Source: Rickettsiales bacterium
GTDB lineage: Bacteria > Pseudomonadota > Alphaproteobacteria > Rickettsiales > UBA1997
Length of the DNA: 64,000 bases
Assembly (NCBI GenBank): GCA_017999675.1
Contig: JAGNLL010000007.1
Coordinates: forward strand, 1-64,000
Reading direction: 5' to 3'
The notes under the pieces are model-generated. The model worked only from the letters and a program-made list of their open reading frames with translations. It was not told the origin of the DNA and made no database searches. The first letter of the stretch is position 1; each line of letters opens with the position of its first letter. Position numbers and translations under genes: made by a program. Of this stretch, positions 56,346-64,000 are shown one piece after another.

Positions 56346-58117
56346 TAGTATTTTCTAGTTTGAAAGTTGAGGTTGAGTTCGGGGATTTGCGAAAGGCTTC
56401 GCACCGGCTTGGTTGAAAATTCCAGAAAGCTTTCTGCTAAGCCAGACATTTTTACAAGACTGTGAGTGCAAAAGTTTTGGTCGTCGCGTTGTAAAAAGTC
56501 AGAGCGGTAATGCGCACCGCGGCTTTCGCGGCGATTTAGCGCTGAAAAATTGGCGGCGAGAGAATTTAGAAAAAGATTTTTTAGTTCGAAGTAGGCAACA
56601 AGATCGTCGTTCCAGATTAGGCTTTTGTTGGTGATTTTGTAATTTTTGAAAATTTGGAAAAGTTCGAGGGTTTTGGCGAGACCAATTTTCAAAAGCTCTT
56701 CGTCACGAAACACGCCAAGGTTTTTTTCGTTATTTTCTTGGAGTTGGCGTTTGAGGCTAGAAAGATTTGAATCAGATTTTGCACCAAAAATATTTGTTAA
56801 ATTCTCAACTTTTCCCGCAGCAATTTTTTCTGCCACACCAGCAAATTTTTCGCCAATTTTTGCCGCCGCTTTTTCTCCGGCGATTTTTCCAAACACAATT
56901 AAATCGAGCAGCGAATTGCAACCCAAACGATTGGCACCGTGCACTGAAACACAAGCCGCCTCACCAACAGCCATTAATCCTTTCACCTCATTTTCACCAT
57001 TTAAAACTACGCAATCCAAATTCGTCGGAATGCCACCCATTGAATAATGCGCGGAAGGCGCCACGGGAATTAAATCTTTTTTCACGTCTAAACGCGCGAA
57101 ATTTTTTACTAGTTCAACAACGCCAGGAAGCTTATTTTTCAACACCTCGTCACTAATGTGACGCAAATCTAAATGGAGAAAATTTTTGTCTTTGCCAAGC
57201 CCACGACCTTGGTGAATTTCTGCCGACATTGCTTGCGAAATAACGTCGCGCGACGCCAATTCCATCATTTTTGGCGCGTAGTTTTTCATGAAGCGGTCAC
57301 CTTGCGAGTTAAGCAAATAGCCGCCCTCACCTCGTGCCGCTTCGGTGATTAAAAATCCAGATCCGTAAATTCCAGTTGGATGAAATTGCACAAATTCCAT
57401 GTCTTGCAACGCTAAGCCTGCTTCAAAAACTAAGGCCGATCCGTCGCCGCTGCAAATTAGAGACGACGTGGTGTTGTGGTAAATTTGGCTGTAGCCGCCG
57501 GTTGCCAGAATGGTGTTTTTGCTTTCGAAAATTACGACTTCGCCCAAATTTAAATCAATCGCCAAGCAGCCATGGCATTGGCTTTGATCATCAATTAACA
57601 AATCGCTGACAAAAAATTCTGAGAAAAATTTTACGCCACTTTTTAACGCTTGCTCAAAAAGCGTGTGCAAAATTGTGTGACCGGTTTTGTCTTTAGAATA
57701 GCAGGCGCGGTAGGCTAAATCGCCTTGGCCAAAATTGGTGCTTTGTGCGCCGTAAGCACGTTGCGCAATTTTGCCATTTTGGTCACGCGAAAAAACCACA
57801 CCCATGTGTTCAAGGCTTAAAATGGCGGCTTCGGCGTGCTTACAAAGAAATTCGACGGCGTCGGTGTCGGCCAAATAATCGCCACCTTTTAGTGTGTCGT
57901 AAGCGTGCCATTTCCAATTGTCGTCTTGCACATTGCTAAGAGCCGCATTGATTCCACCCTTGGCTGCAACCGTGTGGCTGTTGGTTGGAACGACCTTACT
58001 AATTACAGCAATATTTTTTGCGCCAGCATTAATTGCCGAAATTGCCGCCATTAATCCAGCACCGCCCGAGCCAATAATCACAATGTCGAATTGATGTTTT
58101 GAGATTTTGAAATCCAC
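56345..58117 (-). CDS. sdhA: Succinate dehydrogenase/fumarate reductase flavoprotein subunit
   Basis: The 590-residue FAD protein starts at GTG and shows the dinucleotide motif VIIGSGGAGLMAA, the covalent-FAD His in SHTVAAKGGINAAL (His about 48), KTGHTILHTLFEQ, EFVQFHPTGIYGSGF, LITEAARGEGGYLLN, ASRDVISQAM, HYSMGGIPTN, NRLGCNSLLDLIVFG and RGAHYRSDFLQRDD. These match SdhA of complex II, which oxidises succinate and feeds the quinone pool. Length is normal. sdhB, sdhC and sdhD are not adjacent, which is unusual. L-aspartate oxidase (NadB) is a relative, but the His attachment site and the RGAHYRSDF block favour SdhA. Confidence 0.88.
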
Positions 58118-58194
58118 TTAAGAAAAATTAATTAAGAATTAGGAATTGGCAGTTTAGAGTTTTTTTTATCGATAATTCAAACATTCATTTACCT

Positions 58195-58944
58195 TTGATA
58201 AAAATCATCTTCTGCGCTTTGGACGAGGCGCAAAATCTTAAAAAATTTTTAGTTAATGTCAGTCATGAAATGCAAGCTTTGCAGCATGATTTTGAAATTA
58301 TTGCCTGCCTTGATGGCAGCAAAGACGAGTCTTTTAACCTAGTTTCTGATTTTGCCAAATTTCACCCAGTAAAAATTTTGCCACTAAAAAATGAAAGAGG
58401 TCTGGGCCTTGCGTTCAAAAGACTTTTTTTAGATGTGATCGAAAATTCTGCAGATGATGATTTGGTAATTTCGCTGGACGCCGACAACACTCACAACCCA
58501 GAGCAAATTTTTGAGATGCTTGAACATTTCAAAAAAAATAATCTCGATTTGCTCGTGGCCTCACGTTTTTGTAGCTCTAGCGTAATGGCAGATTTTCCGC
58601 TACGTCGACAATTAATCAGCAAATCAATTTCGCTTTTGCTGCAAAATTTATTTTCGGTCAAAAAAATTTCTGGCCAAAAATTGCAAGATTTCACCAGCGG
58701 ATATCGCATTTACAAAGTTGAAAAATTGAAAAAACTTTTTGCGTTAGAAAAAAATCAATTCATCACCGAGCCAGAATTTACCTATACTTGTGAGCTATTA
58801 ATAAAATTGGCGCGCATCAATTGTCGCATTGACGAAATTGCAATTTCTTACGATTACGGAAAAAAACTTGGAGTAAGCAAGTTGCGCATCATGAGAAATT
58901 TTTGGCGCCTCATTATTCTTCTAGGCAAATTGCTTGGGAGATAA
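58195..58944 (+). CDS. Glycosyltransferase family 2
   Basis: The 249-residue protein starts at TTG and has the GT-A fold of family 2: IIFCALDEAQNLKKFL, then EIIACLDGSKDESFNLVSDF, then ISLDADNTHNP carrying the DXD-like metal motif, LLVASRFCSSS, and FTSGYRIYKVEKLKKLF. The order resembles dolichol/polyprenyl-phosphate sugar synthases, which transfer a sugar from a nucleotide donor to a lipid carrier. Only one short hydrophobic stretch occurs at the C-terminus (LIILLGKLLG). The substrate is not evident. It lies alone, divergent from sdhA. Confidence 0.85.
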   Translation: MIKIIFCALDEAQNLKKFLVNVSHEMQALQHDFEIIACLDGSKDESFNLVSDFAKFHPVKILPLKNERGLGLAFKRLFLDVIENSADDDLVISLDADNTHNPEQIFEMLEHFKKNNLDLLVASRFCSSSVMADFPLRRQLISKSISLLLQNLFSVKKISGQKLQDFTSGYRIYKVEKLKKLFALEKNQFITEPEFTYTCELLIKLARINCRIDEIAISYDYGKKLGVSKLRIMRNFWRLIILLGKLLGR

Positions 58945-59021
58945 AATCTTGCCAAAATATTTCTTCTTACTTTAAATTCCGCCCATTCATCGAAATAGTT
59001 CAACCTTAAATCCCCCAAACA

Positions 59022-60299
59022 ATGACACAAAAAAGAAGAGTTGTCGTCACCGGCATTGGTGCTGTGACGCCTTTATCCTCAACCGCTGAAGGCACTTGGA
59101 AAAAACTCATCAATTCGCAATCTGGTCTGGGCAAAATTAGCCTTTTTGACACCACTGACTCTCCTTGCAAAATTGCCGGCGAAGTTTCTTACGGCGCTGA
59201 AGGCGGCAATGATCCTGAGCTTTTCTACCTAGACAATTACGTTGATCAAAAAGAACAAAGAAAAATGGACCGCTTCATCCATTTTGCAATTGCCGCCGCA
59301 GATCAAGCAGTTGCTGATTCTGGCTGGAAGGCCGAAACCGAAGAACAAAAATATCGCACCGGAATTATGATGGGTTCTGGTATTGGCGGACTTCCGGCAA
59401 TTCAAAAAACCACCATTCACATGCAAGAAAGAGGGATCAAAAAAATCACTCCCTTCTTCATTCCATCAAGCTTGATCAACTTAGCTTCGGGACAAATTTC
59501 AATTAAACACGGCTTCATGGGACCAAACCACGCCGTTGTCACCGCTTGCGCTTCAGGCACTCACGCCATTGGCGATTCTGCTCGCATGATTGAATATGGT
59601 GACGTTGATGTGATGATCGCCGGTGGCGCTGAATCAGCAATTTGCGAAGTTGGTGTTGGTGGGTTTGCTGCTTTACGCGCGCTTTCAACTGCTTTTAACG
59701 ACAATCCAACTGCTGGTTCAAGACCTTGGGATAAAGATCGCGACGGCTTCGTAATGGGTGAAGGTGCTGGTGTTGTGGTTTTGGAAGAATATGAGCACGC
59801 CAAAAAACGTGGCGCTAAAATTTACGCTGAAGTTGCGGGCTACGGAATGTCGGGTGATGCTTACCACATTACTGCTCCTGAAAGCACTGGTCGTGGCTCT
59901 ACTTACGCAATGAAGTTGGCTCTTCAACATGCAGGAATGAACCCTGATGCAATTGACTACATCAACGCTCACGGCACTTCAACTCCGATGGGTGACGAAA
60001 TTGAAGTTAACTCAATTAAAAAAGTTTTTGGCGATCACGCTTACAAACTTTCAATGTCTTCAACCAAATCAGCTACTGGTCACTTACTTGGTGCCGCTGG
60101 TGCGATTGAAGCAATTTTTTCAATTCAAGCGATGCGCGACAATATTGCGCCACCAACTCTAAATTTAGAAAACCCTTCAGAAGGCTGTGACATTGACTTG
60201 GTAGCTAAAATTGCCAAGCCAAGAAAAATTGACGTAGTAATGTCAAACTCCTTCGGCTTTGGTGGAACCAACGCCTGCATAGTTTTAAAACGCATCTAA
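59022..60299 (+). CDS. fabF: 3-oxoacyl-ACP synthase II (FabF)
   Basis: FabF elongates acyl-ACP with malonyl-ACP. The 425-residue protein begins RRVVVTGIGAVTPLSS and has the catalytic Cys in VVTACASGTHAIGDSAR (about 172), His in INAHGTSTPMGDEIE (about 312) and His in STKSATGHLLGAAGA (about 349). SNSFGFGGTNACIV closes the protein, as in the family. Length is normal. acpP, often just upstream, is absent here. Its stop overlaps the mltG start (TAATG), an arrangement common in proteobacteria. Confidence 0.97.
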   Translation: MTQKRRVVVTGIGAVTPLSSTAEGTWKKLINSQSGLGKISLFDTTDSPCKIAGEVSYGAEGGNDPELFYLDNYVDQKEQRKMDRFIHFAIAAADQAVADSGWKAETEEQKYRTGIMMGSGIGGLPAIQKTTIHMQERGIKKITPFFIPSSLINLASGQISIKHGFMGPNHAVVTACASGTHAIGDSARMIEYGDVDVMIAGGAESAICEVGVGGFAALRALSTAFNDNPTAGSRPWDKDRDGFVMGEGAGVVVLEEYEHAKKRGAKIYAEVAGYGMSGDAYHITAPESTGRGSTYAMKLALQHAGMNPDAIDYINAHGTSTPMGDEIEVNSIKKVFGDHAYKLSMSSTKSATGHLLGAAGAIEAIFSIQAMRDNIAPPTLNLENPSEGCDIDLVAKIAKPRKIDVVMSNSFGFGGTNACIVLKRI

Positions 60300-61330
60300 T
60301 GAAAAAAAGACTTTTCACCATCTGCGCTGGTTTTTCGGTTGCGGTTTTTTGCTACCTGTTTTTGCTGCTTAGCATCATCATGTATTTCAACGCCCCAAAC
60401 AGCTACCACCGCGAAGATAAACGCTTCATCATTGAAAGCGGCATGACCTTGCGTCAGGTGGTTGAAAAGTTGCACAGCGATAAAATTGTTAAAAACCCCA
60501 CCGCTTTTCTCTACATCGCCCAACTTATTAAAGGCATCGATCCTAAGGTGCGCTACGGTGAATATTTCTTCGAAAAAAATCTCTCTTACTACAAAATTTT
60601 GCACAAAATGACGAAAGGAAACATCTTCTTTCGTAAAGTGACCGTTGCCGAAGGCCTTTCTTCTGACAGCGCCCTTAAAGCAATTAATCGCGCCAATGGC
60701 TTAATTGGCCAAACCCCTGAACGCATTAAAGAAGGCAGCATTCTTCCTGAAACCTATTTCTATTCTTACAACGACACCAAAGTTGGCATGATCAAACGCA
60801 TGCAAGATGCCATGCAAAAAAATCTCGATGAACTTTGGGAAAAACGCGATTTGTCAATTCCAGTAAAAACCAAAGAACAAGCTTTGGTGCTTGCTTCAAT
60901 TGTTGAAAAAGAAACTGGAATTGCTTCTGAAAGACCAAAAGTTGCTTCGGTTTTTGTTAACCGTTTGCGCAAAGGCATGAAGTTACAGTCAGATCCAACA
61001 ATTATTTATTCATTCACCTTTGGCGATAAAAGTTTGGAAAGACCAATCAGAGTAAGCGACATTCAAAACAACTCGCCATTTAACACCTACCACATTTTTG
61101 GATTACCCCCTGCTCCAATTTGCAATCCCGGCCTTGAATCAATCAAAGCGGTGCTAAACCCAATTCAAACCGACTACATATTTTTCGTTGCCAGCGGCAG
61201 CGGCGACCACATTTTTGCCACCACAATTCAAGAGCATAATGCCAATGTTGCTAGATATCGCAGCATTATGAAAAGTAGAGAGCAAGCTGCTCCTGCGGCG
61301 GCTGATGCAGCGCCAGCGGCGGTTAATTAA
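60299..61330 (+). CDS. mltG: Endolytic murein transglycosylase MltG
   Basis: MltG cleaves nascent peptidoglycan strands and acts as a length terminator in the inner membrane. The 343-residue protein has an N-terminal membrane anchor (FTICAGFSVAVFCYLFLLLS), a LysM-like N-domain and the YceG core: ALVLASIVEKETGIASERPK with the catalytic Glu, FVNRLRKGMKLQSDPTIIYS, YHIFGLPPAPICNPGLESI and FVASGSGDHIFATTIQEHN. The C-terminal tail is Ala-rich. It is coupled to fabF by a one-base overlap. Its presence means that the cell makes some peptidoglycan. Confidence 0.95.
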   Translation: MKKRLFTICAGFSVAVFCYLFLLLSIIMYFNAPNSYHREDKRFIIESGMTLRQVVEKLHSDKIVKNPTAFLYIAQLIKGIDPKVRYGEYFFEKNLSYYKILHKMTKGNIFFRKVTVAEGLSSDSALKAINRANGLIGQTPERIKEGSILPETYFYSYNDTKVGMIKRMQDAMQKNLDELWEKRDLSIPVKTKEQALVLASIVEKETGIASERPKVASVFVNRLRKGMKLQSDPTIIYSFTFGDKSLERPIRVSDIQNNSPFNTYHIFGLPPAPICNPGLESIKAVLNPIQTDYIFFVASGSGDHIFATTIQEHNANVARYRSIMKSREQAAPAAADAAPAAVN

Positions 61331-61343
61331 GGGACTTTTTTAA

Positions 61344-61437
61344 TAGGTCCCCGAGCGAAGCGAAGCGCCGTCGAGGGGCCCGAAGCGAGATCTGTCTTCG
61401 GGCCACTCGACGGCGCTTCGCTTTGCTCGGGGACCTA
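61344..61437. repeat. Palindromic repeat, family D
   Basis: Arms TAGGTCCCCGAGCGAAGCGA and its near complement, with inner GGCCCGAAG/CTTCGGGCC pairing. It lies between mltG and addA and could terminate mltG. Confidence 0.9.
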
Positions 61438-61454
61438 ATGAAATAATCACTCAA

Positions 61455-64000
61455 ATGAACCACACCAATCTCTCCCAAACAATCCAACTGCAACAAACCG
61501 CCTCTAACCCCAAAAATTCCGCTTGGGTTTTTGCATCCGCCGGCTCTGGCAAAACCAAAATTCTCACCGATCGCGTTTTAAGGCTTTTACTTGACGACAC
61601 GCAACCCAACAAAATTCTCTGCCTCACCTTCACCAAAGTTGCTGCCGCAGAAATGCAGCACCGCATTAACTCAGAATTAGCCAAGTGGATTTTGTGCAGC
61701 GACGACGAATTAGTAAAAAAGCTGAGCGATTTAAGCGGCAAAATTCCAACGCAACTTGAGCTAAAAAAAGCCCGCACTTTATTTGTCAAAATTCTCGACG
61801 AAGAAGCCAAAATCAAGGTTCAAACCATTCACTCTTTTTGCCAAACTTTAATCAAAATTTTTCCTTTTGAGGCCAAGGTTAGACCAACTTTTGAAGTGCT
61901 TGAAGAAAATCAGGAAAAACTTTTACTCAAAGAAGCGCAAAAAGAGGTTTTAAAAAAGGCGCTTGGCAATGCTGAGTTAAAAAATTTGGTGCAAAAAACT
62001 AACGCCAAACTTCACGAAGAAAGCTTTTCGCAATTGGTTGCGCAGCTTTTAAATAAAAAGGAACAGCTCAATTCTCTCAAAGAAAATTTCTTCGGAATTG
62101 AGAATGTGATTGGTGAGGTTTTTAAAAATTTGGGAGTCGAAAAAGAGATCCTGAAACAAGTTCAGGATGACGAGGGCGGCGGGAAGACTTATGACCACCA
62201 GCACCCCCCACGTCATCCTGAACTTGTTTCAGGATCTCTCGGCCTCTTCAACAACTTTCTCGCACAAATTAATCGCGAAAAAAATTTCAACCTAGCCTCA
62301 AGCTTAGAAATTGGCAGCTCGTCAAAAAATTCGGAAACCGCAACTAAGATTAGAATTTTTCTCGACGATCCAACTCTAGAAAATTTTGAAACCTATAAAT
62401 TAGCTTTTTTCACCAAAGAAAATGAGCCGCGTAAAATTTACGGCGAAGCGGCTAAAGATCAGGCCAATCTTAGCTTCATGACCGACTGCCAAAAAATAAT
62501 TTTAGATTTTTTGGACAAAATAAATTCACTAAAAATTGCCAACGACACCGCTCTTCTTTTGCGTTTGATCGATCACATTCTAGAAAATTACTCATACTTA
62601 AAAAAACAAAACTCAGTTTTGGACTACAACGACCTCATCGTTGAAACCAACAGGCTGTTAGCTAATGCCGATTTTTCTGATTGGGTAAAATTAAAAATGG
62701 ATGGCAGTTTTGATCACATTTTAATCGACGAATCGCAAGACACTAACCACCAGCAATGGAATATTATTAAAGCGCTTAGCGAAGATTTTTTTGTTGGTGA
62801 AAGTTCAGCAAATAAAAATCGCAGCATTTTTATTGTGGGTGACGAAAAGCAGTCGATCTACAGTTTTCAAGGCGCCGAGCCAAATATTAGCGCTGAAATT
62901 TTTGAGTTTTTTGCCGCAAAACTTGGCAATAATTTGAAGAAGATTGAGCTAAATAATTCTTTCCGCTCTGGCGCAAAAGTTTTGCAAGCGGTTGACCAAG
63001 TTTTTGCCGATTCAAAAAGAAAACACGCCATTAGCAAAGTGGCTGAGTTTGCAGAGCACAAGCCGATTCGCGATGCGATTGGCAAGGTTGAAATTTGGCC
63101 GCAAATTCAAAAAGAAAAGGAAGAAAAGAAGGAAAAAACCTTTGATTGGCAGATTGATTTTGCGGCAAAAAAAGCCCCGCAAGAAGAAGAGATTTTAGCA
63201 GAAATTATTGCACGAAAAATTAAGGCGCGGGTTTTGGATTCTGCAGAGCCCATGAATTACGGCGATTTCATGATTTTGCTGCGCAACCGCACCAACGGTT
63301 TTGATCGCGCTTTGGTTAAGTTTTTTCACCAATATCAAATTCCTTTTAGTTCAGTTAGTCGCGTTAAATTTAGCGAAAGTTTGCTGATTCAAGATTTACT
63401 CAGTGCTGCAAAATTCGCACTTTTGCCGCAAGATGATTTGAACTTGGCTTGTCTTTTGAAGTCGCCAATTTTTGAAATTTCTGAAGAAGATTTGCTAGAA
63501 ATTTGCCTGAAGAAAAATGCTAACCAAAGCACGATTTACAAAGCTTTGCAAGATTTACCAAAATTTTCAAAAACCCTAGAAAATCTCGAAGAGTTAATTG
63601 AAAAATCACAGGCCCTCACCTGCTTTGAGTTTTTTTATTTTCTGCTGCACCAAAAAAATCATCAGCAAAATTTTATCGCTCACTTCGGCTTAGAAAGCTT
63701 GGAAATGCTGGATAAATTCACTTTAAGTGCTTTTGATTTTACACAGAATTTTTCGCCAAATTTACAAAAATTTTTAGAATTTATTGAACGACTTGATCCG
63801 CGAATTTCGCTTTCGTCAGATGAAAATAACCGCGTAAGAATTAGCACAATTCACTCGGCGAAAGGTCTTCAAGCGCCTGTAGTAATGGTTCCCGATTGTG
63901 CTTACAATTTTAATCAATTGCTTGGAGCTAAAGAAGAAATTTCGTGGGTAGAGTTTGGCGAAAATAAATTTCCTCTGTGGTGCAGAAAAAAAGATGACGA
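61455..64000 (+). CDS. addA: Double-strand break repair helicase AddA, cut by the window edge
   Basis: This open frame starts at ATG 61455 and runs to the window end with no stop (about 848 residues visible). It is the UvrD-like helicase of the AddAB/RecBCD-type nuclease that processes broken DNA ends. Motifs are Walker A FASAGSGKTKILTDRVLRL (Lys33), Ia LCLTFTKVAAAEMQHRI, Walker B FDHILIDESQDTNHQQW, III GDEKQSIYSFQGAEP, IV LNNSFRSGAKVL and V ISTIHSAKGLQAPVVMV. The C-terminal nuclease region lies beyond the edge. Residues about 231-262 are encoded by a palindrome that keeps the frame. addB, usually upstream, is not seen. Confidence 0.93.
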   Translation, partial: MNHTNLSQTIQLQQTASNPKNSAWVFASAGSGKTKILTDRVLRLLLDDTQPNKILCLTFTKVAAAEMQHRINSELAKWILCSDDELVKKLSDLSGKIPTQLELKKARTLFVKILDEEAKIKVQTIHSFCQTLIKIFPFEAKVRPTFEVLEENQEKLLLKEAQKEVLKKALGNAELKNLVQKTNAKLHEESFSQLVAQLLNKKEQLNSLKENFFGIENVIGEVFKNLGVEKEILKQVQDDEGGGKTYDHQHPPRHPELVSGSLGLFNNFLAQINREKNFNLASSLEIGSSSKNSETATKIRIFLDDPTLENFETYKLAFFTKENEPRKIYGEAAKDQANLSFMTDCQKIILDFLDKINSLKIANDTALLLRLIDHILENYSYLKKQNSVLDYNDLIVETNRLLANADFSDWVKLKMDGSFDHILIDESQDTNHQQWNIIKALSEDFFVGESSANKNRSIFIVGDEKQSIYSFQGAEPNISAEIFEFFAAKLGNNLKKIELNNSFRSGAKVLQAVDQVFADSKRKHAISKVAEFAEHKPIRDAIGKVEIWPQIQKEKEEKKEKTFDWQIDFAAKKAPQEEEILAEIIARKIKARVLDSAEPMNYGDFMILLRNRTNGFDRALVKFFHQYQIPFSSVSRVKFSESLLIQDLLSAAKFALLPQDDLNLACLLKSPIFEISEEDLLEICLKKNANQSTIYKALQDLPKFSKTLENLEELIEKSQALTCFEFFYFLLHQKNHQQNFIAHFGLESLEMLDKFTLSAFDFTQNFSPNLQKFLEFIERLDPRISLSSDENNRVRISTIHSAKGLQAPVVMVPDCAYNFNQLLGAKEEISWVEFGENKFPLWCRKKDD
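62145..62238. repeat. Palindromic element within the addA coding sequence
   Basis: The arms GAGATCCTGAAACAAGTTCA and TGAACTTGTTTCAGGATCTC flank a short centre, extended inward by GGATGACG/CGTCATCC. The element is translated in frame as about 31 residues (EILKQVQDDEGGGK...PELVSGSL). Confidence 0.93.

Overview
This window is a densely packed, AT-rich bacterial chromosome segment whose gene content points to an alphaproteobacterium, most likely Rickettsiales or a near relative. The evidence is a giant NAD-dependent glutamate dehydrogenase, a class I lysyl-tRNA synthetase, FtsZ with the alphaproteobacterial C-terminal tail, a VirB10 protein, a PntAA-type transhydrogenase subunit, ankyrin-repeat proteins, AddA, and palindromic elements inserted into rnpB, next to a tRNA and inside open reading frames. 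Lineage is inferred from gene content only. The genome keeps LPS, fatty-acid, peptidoglycan-processing, purine and NAD synthesis genes, so it is not an extremely reduced symbiont.

Layout. 1-4.8 kb: fmt, thiE, ftsZ, pntAA, tRNA-Leu(GAG). 4.8-11.4 kb: minus-strand gdh, then bamE/lipoprotein/yraN/infC. 11.6-14.6 kb: plus-strand rpmF-plsX-fabH and small unknown genes. 14.6-16.6 kb: two tandem pilin-like genes. 16.7-24.4 kb: tRNA-Ala, then a minus-strand run in transcription order: acyltransferase/hydrolase fusion, virB10, a kinase/phosphorylase regulator, an atypical NtrC-like regulator, galU, fabD. 24.5-33.6 kb: the two halves of purL, about 7 kb apart, with five unrelated genes between them (nuclease fusion, ankyrin protein, dctA-like transporter, AlgI and AlgX-like O-acetylation proteins). 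33.8-37 kb: yebC, ymdB and two unknown charged proteins. 37-44.3 kb: leuC, MFS transporter, sppA-like, glyA, GST, rlmI. 44.4-53 kb: nadA, trpS, rnpB, a stop-terminated alaS fragment, a protein resembling CheD deamidases, a second ankyrin protein, lysK, cca. 53-58.1 kb: minus-strand sdhA, IMPase-like, obgE, SDR, lpxI. 58.2-64 kb: glycosyltransferase, fabF, mltG and the first 2.5 kb of addA.

The most unusual features are a purL divided cleanly at its interdomain linker; an alaS coding only the three class II motifs; an orphan CheD-like cysteine/histidine protein directly after that fragment; palindromic repeats lying in frame inside cca and addA and inside the P12 region of RNase P RNA; a sigma-54-type regulator without its sigma-54 loop; and several unusual domain fusions. 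At least eight sequence types of long palindrome occur, mostly in intergenic gaps where many could act as terminators.
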